A stretch of DNA of 64,000 nucleotides from Arthrobacter zhaoxinii. GTDB lineage: Bacteria; Actinomycetota; Actinomycetes; Actinomycetales; Micrococcaceae. Below are positions 1 through 7,591 of the stretch, one piece after another. The stretch spans positions 682,001 through 746,000 of the forward strand of contig NZ_JANFLT010000006.1 of assembly GCF_024385505.1 (NCBI RefSeq). The letters run 5' to 3'. Position 1 is the first letter of the stretch. Each line of letters opens with the position of its first letter. The notes below the pieces were generated by a model. That model ran no database searches and had not been told where the DNA came from. It saw only the letters and a list, made by a program, of their open reading frames with translations. Position numbers and translations under genes: made by a program.

Positions 1-72
1 GAGAAGCGGATTGAAAAGCGGACCGTCACGGCCGCCGAAAGCAGAAGCACCAACGGAAGCAAGGAGTCCTGA
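1..72 (+). CDS. scoA: 3-oxoacid CoA-transferase subunit A, C-terminal end (partial)
   Basis: Only the last 23 codons and a TGA are inside the window. The residues include the basic string KRIEKRTV, which is typical of the extreme C-terminus of subunit A of 3-oxoacid/acetoacetyl CoA-transferases. The stop lies one base before the ATG of subunit B, and the AAGGAG at 61-66 inside this tail is the ribosome binding site for that gene, so the two subunits are translationally linked. The call rests on the short tail plus the neighbour. Confidence 0.75.
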   Translation, partial: EKRIEKRTVTAAESRSTNGSKES

Positions 73-73
73 G

Positions 74-715
74 ATGGCACTGTCCCGCCAGGAACTGGCC
101 GCCCGGGTAGCCCGCGAGCTGCAGGACGGCCAATACGTGAACCTCGGCATCGGCATGCCCACGCTGATCCCCAACTACATCCCCGAGGGCGTGGAAGTGG
201 TGCTCCATTCCGAGAACGGAATCCTCGGCGTCGGGCCGTACCCCACCGAAGACCAGCTGGACCCGGACCTGATCAACGCCGGGAAGGAAACCGTCACCGT
301 GAACAGCGGTGCGTCCTTCTTTGATTCCGGTGCCTCCTTCGGGATGGTGCGCGGCGGGCATGTGGACGTGGCGGTGCTGGGCGCCATGGAAGTGGCGGCC
401 AACGGCGACCTGGCCAACTGGATGGTGCCCGGGAAGATGGTCAAGGGCATGGGCGGGGCCATGGACCTGGTGTTCGGAGCCAAGCGCGTGATTGTCATGA
501 TGGAGCATCTGGACCGGGCGGGACGGCCCAAGATCGTGCGGGAATGTTCCCTGCCGCTGACCGGAAAGGGCTGCGTGGACCTGATCGTCACCGATCTGGC
601 CGTGATCGAGGTCGGGCCGGAGGGGCTGGTCCTGCGCGAGACCGCCCCCGGCGTCAGCGTCGAGGACGTACTTGCCGGCACCGATGCCCCGCTGGAGGTT
701 TCCCTTGACGTATGA
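74..715 (+). CDS. scoB: 3-oxoacid CoA-transferase subunit B
   Basis: Beta subunit of a heterodimeric CoA-transferase that moves CoA from an acyl-CoA such as succinyl-CoA to a 3-oxoacid such as acetoacetate in the cytoplasm. The 213-residue length is normal for the family. The SENG motif holds the catalytic glutamate at about residue 47, which forms the glutamyl-CoA thioester. NLGIGMPTL near residue 24 and [14 protein letters not shown] near residue 120 are also family signatures. The ATG at 74 is preferred over an upstream in-frame ATG at 11 because it has AAGGAG eight bases upstream and directly follows the subunit A stop. Acetoacetate is the likely acceptor, but 3-oxoadipate cannot be excluded from sequence alone. 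Confidence 0.93.
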   Translation: MALSRQELAARVARELQDGQYVNLGIGMPTLIPNYIPEGVEVVLHSENGILGVGPYPTEDQLDPDLINAGKETVTVNSGASFFDSGASFGMVRGGHVDVAVLGAMEVAANGDLANWMVPGKMVKGMGGAMDLVFGAKRVIVMMEHLDRAGRPKIVRECSLPLTGKGCVDLIVTDLAVIEVGPEGLVLRETAPGVSVEDVLAGTDAPLEVSLDV

Positions 716-1253
716 GGAGCCCGGCGCGGGAACGGACGAGCCGGCGATGGCTCCCCGGATCATTGAGCAGCGCGGCCTCTGGTACGAGGAGTTCCAGCCC
801 GGGGTCGTTTACCGGCACCGGCCGGGCCGTACGGTGACCGAGGCGGACAACGTCCTGTTCACCACCCTGACCATGAACACCCAGGGCCTGCACCTGGATG
901 CCGCCTACAGCGCAGCCTCTGAGTTCGGGCAGCGGCTGGTGAACTCCATGTTCACCCTGGCCACCATGGTCGGCCAGTCGGTGGCGCAGCTGACGCAGGG
1001 CACCCTGGTGGCGCAGCTGGGGCTGGGGGAAATCAGCTTTCCGCATCCCCTCTTCCACGGCGACACCCTCTATACCGAGACTGAAGTGGTGGATATGAGG
1101 CTCTCCTCCTCCCGGCCCGGGCAGGGAATCGTCACGCTGGCCCATACCGGCAGGAACCAGCGCGGCGACGTCGTGGCCAGGTGCAGCCGGACGGCCCTGA
1201 TGTGGACTGCCGAGGGATACGCCGCGCAGGAGGCAGGCACCGGGACACGGTAG
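705..1253 (+). CDS. MaoC-family hot-dog hydratase/dehydratase
   Basis: A 182-residue cytoplasmic protein with the single hot-dog fold layout of MaoC-like enoyl-CoA hydratases; [12 protein letters not shown] at about residue 106 is the conserved strand-turn region of this group. The TTG at 705 is chosen because GGAGG at 694-698 lies six bases before it and it overlaps the subunit B stop by 11 bases, which implies translational coupling; the next in-frame ATG is at 747 without a comparable site. Position between CoA-transferase and CitE-like genes matches the mycobacterial Rv2499c setting, so an enoyl-CoA or methylglutaconyl-CoA type substrate is a reasonable inference, not shown by the sequence. 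Confidence 0.8.
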   Translation: MTYEEPGAGTDEPAMAPRIIEQRGLWYEEFQPGVVYRHRPGRTVTEADNVLFTTLTMNTQGLHLDAAYSAASEFGQRLVNSMFTLATMVGQSVAQLTQGTLVAQLGLGEISFPHPLFHGDTLYTETEVVDMRLSSSRPGQGIVTLAHTGRNQRGDVVARCSRTALMWTAEGYAAQEAGTGTR

Positions 1254-1296
1254 GTTGGATCGGCAAGCAACGCCGAAGATACCGAGGAGTACAGCC

Positions 1297-2106
1297 ATGA
1301 CCACCTTCCCCATGGGACCAGCACTGCTTTTCTGCCCGGGGGACCGGCCGGAGCGCTTCGGCAAGGCGGAGCGGGCGGATGCCGTCATCCTCGATCTGGA
1401 GGATGCCGTCGCTCCCCGGGACAAGGAAGCGGCCCGGAAGAACCTCATCGCCGCGGAACTGGATCCCGAACGCACCATCGTCCGGGTCAACCCGCTCGGG
1501 ACCGAGGACTTTGAGCTCGACCTGGCAGCCCTGGCACAGACCCCGTACCGCACGGTGATGCTGGCCAAGACAGAGGACGGACCCGCCGTCGCCCGGGCGC
1601 TCGCCGGCTTCACCGTCGTCGCGCTGCTGGAAACCGCGTTGGGCGTGGTGCGGGCTGCCGAGATTGCCTCCACGGAGAACGTGGCGGCCCTGATGTGGGG
1701 CGCCGAGGACCTGCTGGCCTCGCTCGGCGGAGAATCCAGCCGCCACCAGGACGGGACCTACCGCAGCGTTGCCGTACAGGCGCGGTCCACGGTCCTGCTG
1801 GCCGCGGGCGCCTTCGGCAAGGGAGCCATCGACTCGATCTACGGCAACATCCCGGATACCGAGGGACTCGAGGTCGAAGCGCGCGACGCCGTCGCGTCCG
1901 GTTTCGCGGCCAAGGCCTGCATCCATCCCGGCCAGGTCGCTGCCGTGCGCGCTGCCTATGCACCGGACCCGGCCGATGTCACGTACGCCGAGCAGGTGTT
2001 GGCCGAGGCCAGGAACCACGGGGGAGTGTTTAACTTCCGCGGACAGATGATCGACGGTCCGCTGCTGAAGCAGGCCGAGCAGACGCTGCGCCGCGCGCAG
2101 GGCTGA
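1297..2106 (+). CDS. CitE-like HpcH/HpaI family CoA-ester lyase
   Basis: A 269-residue TIM-barrel lyase of the HpcH/HpaI aldolase and citrate lyase beta-subunit family, which cleaves beta-hydroxyacyl-CoA esters with Mg2+. LLFCPGDRPERF near the start, VILDLEDAV at about residue 30 (metal and CoA region) and the late KACIHPGQV segment are signatures of CitE-like enzymes. No citrate lyase alpha or gamma subunit is nearby, so this is a stand-alone lyase. In M. tuberculosis the homologous position holds Rv2498c, described as acting on citramalyl-CoA and hydroxymethylglutaryl-CoA type esters. ATG 1297 follows GAGGAG; an earlier in-frame TTG at 1255 is less likely. Confidence 0.85.
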   Translation: MTTFPMGPALLFCPGDRPERFGKAERADAVILDLEDAVAPRDKEAARKNLIAAELDPERTIVRVNPLGTEDFELDLAALAQTPYRTVMLAKTEDGPAVARALAGFTVVALLETALGVVRAAEIASTENVAALMWGAEDLLASLGGESSRHQDGTYRSVAVQARSTVLLAAGAFGKGAIDSIYGNIPDTEGLEVEARDAVASGFAAKACIHPGQVAAVRAAYAPDPADVTYAEQVLAEARNHGGVFNFRGQMIDGPLLKQAEQTLRRAQG

Positions 2107-2171
2107 CTTCCCGGGCAGGGATTGTTGCGGGCGGGGAATCATCCGCCCGTGACGGCCGCTACTCTTTCATC

Positions 2172-2849
2172 ATGCGCATAGTCACAGCGGGAGCCCACGG
2201 AAGAATCGCACGCGAACTCGGACGTCTGCTCGCGGCCGACGGACACGATGTTGCCGGCCTGATCCGCAACCCGGACCAGGCGGCGGATCTGGAGGCGGAC
2301 GGCGTTGCACCGGTGGTGCTGGACCTGGAGAACAGCACCCTGGAGGACGTCGTGCAGGTGCTCACCGGGGCGGACGCGGCCGTCTTTGCCGCGGGTGCCG
2401 GACCGGGAAGCGGCGCCGCGCGCAAGGACACCGTGGACCGGGCCGCCGCCGTGCTGCTGGCGGATGCCGCCGAACAGGCGGGTGCCGGCCGGTTCCTGCA
2501 GGTTTCCTCCGGGGGCCTGGACGCCGTCCGCGGCGGTGCCCGTCCGGAGTCAATGGACGAGGTGATGTACGCCTACCTGGTGGCAAAACTCGCAGCCGAA
2601 GAAGACCTGATGGCGCGCAGCCAGCTGGACTGGACGATTGTCCGCCCGGGCATTCTGACCGACGACGCACCCGACGGCAGAGTGGAACTCGCGCCGGAGG
2701 TGGAGCGCGCAGCCATCCCGCGCGCCGACGTCGCCGCCGTACTGGCCGAGCTGCTGAAAACCGGCAACGGCGTGCACCAGGCCCTGGGTCTGATCTCCGG
2801 GACCACTCCCATCCCCGAGGCCGTGCAGGCACTGCCGGCGGCCGGCTAG
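2172..2849 (+). CDS. NAD(P)-binding atypical short-chain dehydrogenase / NAD(P)H-binding protein
   Basis: A 225-residue Rossmann-fold protein of the NAD(P)H-binding (NmrA/YwnB-like) atypical SDR group. The N-terminal dinucleotide loop reads TAGAHGRIA, a variant of GxxGxxG with one glycine replaced. [11 protein letters not shown] segment holds the Tyr-x-x-x-Lys pair of SDRs, followed by WTIVRPGIL, typical of this subfamily. Substrate is unknown; relatives act as quinone or flavin reductases or redox sensors. The ATG at 2172 is preceded by a TACTCT hexamer with a 6-nt gap and no ribosome binding site, which suggests a leaderless transcript. It is a separate unit from the genes on either side. 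Confidence 0.8.
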   Translation: MRIVTAGAHGRIARELGRLLAADGHDVAGLIRNPDQAADLEADGVAPVVLDLENSTLEDVVQVLTGADAAVFAAGAGPGSGAARKDTVDRAAAVLLADAAEQAGAGRFLQVSSGGLDAVRGGARPESMDEVMYAYLVAKLAAEEDLMARSQLDWTIVRPGILTDDAPDGRVELAPEVERAAIPRADVAAVLAELLKTGNGVHQALGLISGTTPIPEAVQALPAAG

Positions 2850-2910
2850 TTCCGGACACGCCGCCGGTCCGGCACTGCCCGCCGCTACCCGGCTGCGGGA
2901 TACTGGAGGC

Positions 2911-4152
2911 ATGCCTTCCGAACCGATCTCCTCTGACCACGACTACGTCCGCGCCCGCCGGCCCGGTGCGGACCACCTGCCCCGGCGCGTGGTTCTGCTC
3001 GGCTCCACCGGATCGATCGGCACGCAGGCCATCGACGTCGCCGACGATGCGCCGGAGCGGTTCCGCATCGTGGCGCTGGCCGCAGGAGGCTCCAACCCGG
3101 AGCTGCTGGCACGCCAGGCCGTACACACCCGGGCCGAAGCGGTAGGCTGCGCAGCCATCGACCTGCCCACCCTGCACCGGCACATCTCCGACGCAGCCGC
3201 TGCGGCGGGGATCACCGGATATGCCCCTGAACTGTTTGTCGGGAAGTCCGCAGCCACCGCTATCGCTGCCTGGACCGAAGCCGACGTGGTCCTCAACGGC
3301 ATCACCGGATCGATCGGACTCGAACCCACGCTGGCTGCCCTGGCCGCCGGGCACCTGCTGGCCCTGGCGAACAAGGAATCCCTGATCGTCGGCGGGGAGC
3401 TGGTGAAGCGTGCGGCGGCTCCCGGGCAGCTCGTTCCCGTGGACTCCGAACACTCGGCGCTGGCACAGGCGCTGCGCTCGGGCACGCATGCCGAAGTGGA
3501 CCGGCTCGTCGTCACGGCGTCCGGCGGCCCGTTCCGCGGACGAAAGCGCTCCGAGCTGGCGGATGTCACGCCCGAGCAGGCGCTGGCGCACCCCACCTGG
3601 AACATGGGCCGCGTGATCACCACCAACTCGGCCAGCATGGTCAACAAGGCCCTCGAAGTCATCGAGGCGCACCTGCTCTTCGACATCCCGCTGGACCGGA
3701 TCGACGTCGTCGTCCATCCGCAGTCCATGGTGCATTCCATGGTCCAGTTCGTGGACGGCTCCACCCTTGCCCAGGTCTCCCCGCCGGACATGCGGCTCCC
3801 GATTGCCCTGGGCATGGGCTGGCCGCACCGCGTCCCCGGTGCCGCACAGCCCTGCGACTGGACCCGGGCCACGGAATGGACCTTCGAACCCCTGGATGAG
3901 GAAGCCTTCCCCGCCGTCGCCCTGGCCAAGCAGGCAGCCGCTGCCGGCGGCACGAAGATGGCCGTCTACAACGCCGCCAACGAGGAAGCCGTGGATGCGT
4001 TCCACGACGGACTCATCAGATTCACAGACATCGTTGATACGATCGCCGCCGTACTTGACCAGGCCCCGGACTCGGGGCCGCTCACGCTCCAGTCGCTGCT
4101 GGCGGCCGAAGAGTGGGCACGTGCCGCCGCGCGGAAGCGCTGCGGACGATGA
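2911..4152 (+). CDS. dxr: 1-deoxy-D-xylulose 5-phosphate reductoisomerase
   Basis: Converts 1-deoxy-D-xylulose 5-phosphate to 2-C-methyl-D-erythritol 4-phosphate with NADPH, the second step of the non-mevalonate isoprenoid pathway. The 413-residue protein shows the NADPH loop GSTGSIG at residues 31-37, [11 protein letters not shown], the metal-binding VDSEHSA segment, [15 protein letters not shown] and the substrate loop [14 protein letters not shown], all hallmark DXR motifs. The ATG at 2911 has GGAGG ending only one base away, too close for normal initiation, while a GATACT hexamer lies six bases upstream, so a leaderless mRNA is likely. The order dxr, site-2 protease, (insertion), ispG resembles M. 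tuberculosis Rv2870c-Rv2868c. Confidence 0.97.
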   Translation: MPSEPISSDHDYVRARRPGADHLPRRVVLLGSTGSIGTQAIDVADDAPERFRIVALAAGGSNPELLARQAVHTRAEAVGCAAIDLPTLHRHISDAAAAAGITGYAPELFVGKSAATAIAAWTEADVVLNGITGSIGLEPTLAALAAGHLLALANKESLIVGGELVKRAAAPGQLVPVDSEHSALAQALRSGTHAEVDRLVVTASGGPFRGRKRSELADVTPEQALAHPTWNMGRVITTNSASMVNKALEVIEAHLLFDIPLDRIDVVVHPQSMVHSMVQFVDGSTLAQVSPPDMRLPIALGMGWPHRVPGAAQPCDWTRATEWTFEPLDEEAFPAVALAKQAAAAGGTKMAVYNAANEEAVDAFHDGLIRFTDIVDTIAAVLDQAPDSGPLTLQSLLAAEEWARAAARKRCGR

Positions 4153-4189
4153 CCTGCCCCGCAGCTGCAGTTGAAATGAAGGAAGCCCG

Positions 4190-5533
4190 TTGACCATTCT
4201 GCTTTTCATCCTTGGTGTGCTGTTTGTGGCGGTCGGCATCGCTGCCTCGATCGCCCTGCACGAGGTAGGCCACCTGCTGCCGGCCAAGGCCTTCAAGGTG
4301 CGGGTCACCCAGTACATGATCGGATTCGGACCCACCGTCTTCTCCCGGACCCGGGGCGAAACCGAATATGGGTTCAAGGCACTGCCCCTGGGCGGCTACG
4401 TGTCCATGGTCGGGATGTTCCCGCCCAATAAGGAGCACGACGGCGAGGTGCGCCGCTCCAGCACCGGGATGTTCCAGCAGCTCGCCGCCGAAGCGCGGCA
4501 GGCCGAGACCGACCGCCTGGTCGAGGGCGACGAGGACCGGGTCTTCTATCGGCTTCCCGTGTACAAACGCATCATCATCATGCTCGGCGGGCCGTTCATG
4601 AACCTGCTGATCGGCGTCGTGCTTTTTGCGGTCCTGCTCATGGGCTTCGGCACCGCCCAGACCACCACCACGCTGGCCGAGGTCAACAAGTGCGTGATCA
4701 CTGCCGAGCAGCAGGCCGCCACGGGCCAGACCGACTGCACGGAGGCCGACCCGGCCGCACCCGCGCATGAGGCCGGCCTGCTTCCCGGGGATACCATCAC
4801 GAAGTTCGACGGCCGGGACGTGACCTCCTGGGAAGAGCTGACGGGCTGGATCCGTGAGGCGGCGGGCAAGACGGTTCCCCTCACCTACGAGCGGGACGGC
4901 GTGGAGGCCTCGACCAGCATCACGCCGCTGCTCACCGAACGCCCGGTGGTGGGCGACGACGGCGCGGCCAAGACCGACGACGACGGAAACTACCTCACGC
5001 AGGAAGTGGGCTTCATCGGCGTCGGCGCCGAGCAGGAACTGGTGAACCAGCCGGCCAGCGCCGTGCTGCCGACCGTGGGGGACAATCTGGTCAACATTGC
5101 CGGCGTGGTGGTCAACCTTCCCCAGCGGCTGGTCGACGTTGCCCAGGCGGCGTTCTCCTCCGAACCCCGGGACCCGAACGGACCCATGAGCGTGGTGGGC
5201 GTAGGCCGCATCGCCGGGGAAATCTCTGCGGAGGAAGCCATTCCGCTGACGGACCGGGTGGCAACGTTGATCGGCCTGGTTGCCAGCGTCAACCTTGCAC
5301 TGTTCGTCTTCAACCTCATTCCGCTGCTGCCCCTGGACGGCGGCCACGTTGCCGGAGCCCTGTGGGAGGGACTGCGGCGCCGCGTGGCGAAGCTGTTCCA
5401 CCGCCCGGACCCGGGCCCCTTCGACATGGCGAAACTGCTTCCGCTGACGTACGCGGTGGCGGTGCTGCTCATGGCGATGGGCGCGCTGCTGATCTACGCG
5501 GACATCGTGAAGCCGGTCAGCCTGTTCAACTAG
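4190..5533 (+). CDS. Rip1/RseP-type site-2 intramembrane zinc protease
   Basis: A 447-residue membrane metalloprotease of family M50B that cuts transmembrane anti-sigma factors during envelope stress. TM1 carries the zinc motif HEVGH (residues 24-28); the third zinc ligand lies in the late LDGGH motif at about 382-386. A PDZ domain sits in the extracytoplasmic part (AGLLPGDTITKFDGRDV region), followed by two C-terminal membrane segments. Start is TTG 4190, 37 bases after dxr, with GAAGG upstream. Orthologous in position to M. tuberculosis Rip1 (Rv2869c), downstream of dxr. Its substrates are not visible in this window, as no sigma or anti-sigma gene is present. Confidence 0.92.
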   Translation: MTILLFILGVLFVAVGIAASIALHEVGHLLPAKAFKVRVTQYMIGFGPTVFSRTRGETEYGFKALPLGGYVSMVGMFPPNKEHDGEVRRSSTGMFQQLAAEARQAETDRLVEGDEDRVFYRLPVYKRIIIMLGGPFMNLLIGVVLFAVLLMGFGTAQTTTTLAEVNKCVITAEQQAATGQTDCTEADPAAPAHEAGLLPGDTITKFDGRDVTSWEELTGWIREAAGKTVPLTYERDGVEASTSITPLLTERPVVGDDGAAKTDDDGNYLTQEVGFIGVGAEQELVNQPASAVLPTVGDNLVNIAGVVVNLPQRLVDVAQAAFSSEPRDPNGPMSVVGVGRIAGEISAEEAIPLTDRVATLIGLVASVNLALFVFNLIPLLPLDGGHVAGALWEGLRRRVAKLFHRPDPGPFDMAKLLPLTYAVAVLLMAMGALLIYADIVKPVSLFN

Positions 5534-5574
5534 GGTTGCCGGTGCTCGGGGCTTGCGGGGCGTGGTTCCGTTCC

Positions 5575-5610
5575 GGTTCCCGTTACGGTTCCCGTTACGG
5601 TTCCCGTTAC
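5575..5610. repeat. Three perfect 12-bp tandem repeats GGTTCCCGTTAC
   Basis: GGTTCCCGTTAC occurs three times head to tail without mismatch, with a degenerate copy before it (5564-5574) and another after it (5611-5622). The array lies 40 bases after the site-2 protease stop, in a 519-base stretch without a convincing gene. The unit contains no obvious palindrome. Confidence 0.9.
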
Positions 5611-5685
5611 GGTGCCCGGAACGGCGGCAACGAAATCCCTTGCTCGCAGAGCTCGCCGGGATATTAAAGCCGTCTTATCCGGGCA

Positions 5686-5880
5686 CCTTGCACGGGTGCG
5701 TCCCCGGGTACCGCATTGGCCGGGCGCCTGCTCGGCACTGTCACCGCGTACCGAGGCCGGGCGCCTGCGCGGCACTGTCCCGGAGTACCAGCCCTGGGCG
5801 GACGCCTGCGCGGCGCTGTCCCGGAGTACCAGCCCTGGGCGGACGCCTGAACGGTCTTGCATCGGGTACCCAGCTACCCC
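5686..5880. repeat. Degenerate tandem array of 36-41-bp units
   Basis: About five related units follow each other. The best pair, starting at 5763 and 5804, is 41 bp long and differs at a single base; flanking units starting near 5690, 5726 and 5845 are shorter and more diverged. Shared elements are GCCTGCGCGGC, CTGTCC, GTACC and a G/C-rich end. The period is a multiple of neither codons nor helical turns in a strict sense, and no reading frame is preserved. Function unknown. Confidence 0.8.
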
Positions 5881-5923
5881 CGTGACCCATCTACTGCGGC
5901 ATTCCCCTCCGGTTTGCCCAGAT

Positions 5924-5988
5924 CCCTGCGGCTTGTCCGGATCCCTGCGCCGCGCGGCGCAGGGAATGCCACAAACCGCAGGGTTTTT
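5924..5988 (+). terminator. Strong two-tier intrinsic terminator for the dxr/site-2 protease unit
   Basis: The outer arms 5924-5936 (CCCTGCGGCTTGT) and 5971-5983 pair with one mismatch. Between them, 5942-5965 is a perfect 24-base palindrome with 12-base arms. Five T residues (5984-5988) follow. The nested structure is larger than a typical actinobacterial terminator. Confidence 0.8.
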
Positions 5989-6052
5989 CCTCAAATCGGG
6001 CTCGGACATCGGATCCAGGTGGTTCACGACCCGGTGTGGCAGGATGGCAGGC

Positions 6053-6520
6053 ATGATTTCCGGGGGAGAAGCAGAGACAACGACCTTTCGTACGAGGATG
6101 CCGGCACGGTACCGGCTGATCGTGGGGGTGCTGGGCTTCGCCGCCGCGGGCGGGACCGTTCTCGCGACTCTGGATGCCGGACCGGTGCCGCTTGTGGTGG
6201 GCCTGCTGGTAGCTGTGGCCTTCGCCGCCGTCGTGCTGATGATGGCCCGGATCCGGGTGGGGCCCGAAAGCGTCCAGATCCGCGTCGCCGCGATGTTCGC
6301 CACCGAGATTCCGTTTCGGGACATAAGAGGCGCCTCAGCAGGACCGGTGACCGGGCTGGGAGAGGGGATGGGACTCCGGATTCTCCCGGACGCCACAGGT
6401 TACCTGGTGGGCGGACCGTCAGTTCGGATCGAATGCGGACAGAGCGCCGTGCTGGTGTCCTGCCGCGAACCCGAACGGCTCCTGTCCTGCCTCGCCCGTC
6501 AAGGAGTACCCACTCCGTAG
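6053..6520 (+). CDS. Small membrane protein with PH-like cytoplasmic domain
   Basis: A protein of about 155 residues not assigned to a characterised family. It has two adjacent hydrophobic segments (about residues 19-37 and 42-63) separated by a very short loop, then a soluble C-terminal half of beta-strand character (RIRVGPESVQIRV, EIPFRDIRGA, YLVGGPSVRIEC, VLVSCREPERLL). This two-TM plus beta-domain layout resembles bacterial PH-domain proteins and DUF3093-like actinobacterial proteins; the resemblance is by layout only. ATG 6053 is favoured because CAGGAT lies seven bases upstream; ATG 6044 in the same frame is an alternative. It lies alone between two repeat regions. Confidence 0.65.
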   Translation: MISGGEAETTTFRTRMPARYRLIVGVLGFAAAGGTVLATLDAGPVPLVVGLLVAVAFAAVVLMMARIRVGPESVQIRVAAMFATEIPFRDIRGASAGPVTGLGEGMGLRILPDATGYLVGGPSVRIECGQSAVLVSCREPERLLSCLARQGVPTP

Positions 6521-6560
6521 GCTTCCCGGCCAGCACCCGCGGCTCGGCTACTGCAGACAG

Positions 6561-6895
6561 GGGAAACAGCAGAGGGTCCCACCGGCTGGGACAGGTGATC
6601 ACTCCTGGGGTCACATCCACCACAGCAGCACCACGTGGTGGGATGCTGTGTCCGGCCCGGATGCTCCAGGCGGGGAAAGGGCACAGGGTCCCACCGAATG
6701 GGACAGGTGAGCACTCCTGGGATCACATGCGTCACAGCAGCACCACCTGGTGGGATGCCGTGTCCGCGCCGGATGCGCCAGGCAGGGGAAACAGCACAGG
6801 GTCCCACCGACTGGGACAGGTGAGCACCCTGGGGTCCCATGAGCCACAGCAGTACCACGTGGTGGGATGCTGTGCTGTGCGGGGCCCGGCGAGCC
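6561..6895. repeat. Three tandem 112-113-bp repeats, each with two inverted repeats
   Basis: Units begin at about 6561, 6673 and 6786 (each at GGGAAA) and are roughly 80-90 percent alike by eye; the last loses similarity after about 6875. Each unit contains hairpin A, GTCCCA N5 TGGGAC (6576-6592, 6688-6704, 6801-6817), in which the 6-bp stem is invariant while the loop changes. Each also contains hairpin B, CACAGCA ... TGCTGTG around a CACCACGTGGTG palindrome (6621-6650, 6733-6762, 6845-6874); the middle copy has a weakened stem. Strict keeping of arms with varying loops suggests selection on structure or on palindromic protein sites. Not a CRISPR: the units are contiguous and have no spacers. 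Confidence 0.9.
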
Positions 6896-6899
6896 AAAC

Positions 6900-6962
6900 G
6901 GTTGCATTCCAAATTGAACCCATATCTGGTTGCAATCTGATTTGCATACGCTTACGGTTGCA
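6900..6962 (+). repeat. Three GGTTGCA motifs at exact 28-bp spacing
   Basis: GGTTGCA starts at 6900, 6928 and 6956, so the spacing is 28 bp twice. A further TTGCAT lies at 6942-6947. The middle motif overlaps the proposed -35 and the last overlaps the sequence just before the start codon of the SatD-like gene, as expected for a repressor or autoregulator site. The surrounding 65 bases are unusually A/T-rich for this window. Confidence 0.7.
6930..6958 (+). promoter_or_regulatory. Promoter of the SatD-like gene, probably leaderless
   Basis: TTGCAA (6930-6935), a 17-base gap and TACGGT (6953-6958) make one of the best sigma-A-type promoters in the window. The ATG follows the -10 by six bases and no ribosome binding site is present, which points to transcription starting at the start codon. 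Confidence 0.6.
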
Positions 6963-6964
6963 AG

Positions 6965-7591
6965 ATGTTCGTCCTCACAATCGACCAACGCAACAGCCAG
7001 GGCAGCGGAGATAAGGTGCCGCAGCTCCTCGCATCCCTGGCCGACCTGCCGATGCTGCTGCCCTTCGAGCGGTCGGTAGGCGATGAAGTCCAAGGTGTCT
7101 GCGACTCGGCCCAGACCGCTACCGACGCCGTACTCCAGGTTCTGCGGGACGGGAACTGGTACGTGGGGGTGGGTGTCGGGCCCGTCCATGAACCGCTGCC
7201 GCTCAGTCCCCGGGAAGCAGGAGGACCCGCTTTCGTCGCGGCACGGCAGGCAGTGGACCGGGCCAAGAAAAGCGGCGACCGGCCGCCCATCGCGGTGGAG
7301 GGATCGCCGGGCGCTCCCGACGCTGAAGCGGTCCTGGTCCTGCTTGGACGTCTGATTGCCGAACGGACGGACGCCGAATGGCGGATCCTGCAACACGTCG
7401 ACCCCGGTAAATGGGGCTCCCAGACGGCAGCCGCCCGTAAGCTCGGCATCAGCTCACAGGCGGTGAGCAAGGCGGCCCGGCGGGCCGGCTGGCAGGAGGA
7501 ATGGGCCGCACGACCGGCTGCGGCAGTACTGCTGGCGCGTGCGGATGACCTCGCACGCGGACAGGGAAACAGCTCAACGAAGGACGGATAA
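6965..7591 (+). CDS. SatD-family-like protein with C-terminal helix-turn-helix
   Basis: A 208-residue soluble protein. The N-terminal part (VLTIDQRNSQG, then GDEVQGV at residues 39-45 and WYVGVGVG near 65) resembles the SatD family, whose members show a GDEFQG-like motif. Residues about 149-176 (KWGSQTAAARKLGISSQAV) form a helix-turn-helix resembling sigma-70 region 4 or MarR-type DNA-binding folds. Its molecular role is unknown. It is followed without gap by a small membrane protein, the arrangement seen for satD-satE, and is preceded by a repeat-laden promoter it might bind. The DNA-binding call is good; the family name is less certain. Confidence 0.65.
   Translation: MFVLTIDQRNSQGSGDKVPQLLASLADLPMLLPFERSVGDEVQGVCDSAQTATDAVLQVLRDGNWYVGVGVGPVHEPLPLSPREAGGPAFVAARQAVDRAKKSGDRPPIAVEGSPGAPDAEAVLVLLGRLIAERTDAEWRILQHVDPGKWGSQTAAARKLGISSQAVSKAARRAGWQEEWAARPAAAVLLARADDLARGQGNSSTKDG

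Larger units (their letters stand above)
5534..6052. other. Gene-poor, repeat-rich spacer between the site-2 protease and a small membrane protein
   Basis: This 519-base stretch holds the 12-bp repeats, a degenerate array of 36-41-bp units (about 5686-5880) and a compound terminator (5924-5988), followed by the start region of the next gene. Open frames crossing it on both strands are made of repeat-derived Arg/Pro/Ala-rich sequence and resemble no protein family, so no gene is called. Confidence 0.75.
6521..6964. other. Non-coding repeat region upstream of the SatD-like gene
   Basis: The 444 bases between the small membrane protein and the SatD-like gene contain three 112-113-bp repeats (6561-6895), then about 65 bases of clearly more A/T-rich DNA carrying three GGTTGCA motifs and a promoter. 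No frame here looks protein coding; open frames are repeat translations. Confidence 0.8.

Noticed and set aside
5530-6396. A 288-codon minus-strand frame across the repeat region, with repeating Thr/Gly/Arg peptides
   Set aside because: The repetition is only the 12-bp and 41-bp DNA repeats being translated; the frame overlaps the better plus-strand gene at 6053 and has no start context.
6561-6895. Possible CRISPR array
   Set aside because: The units are 112-113 bp, contiguous, without unique spacers, and no cas gene is present in the window.
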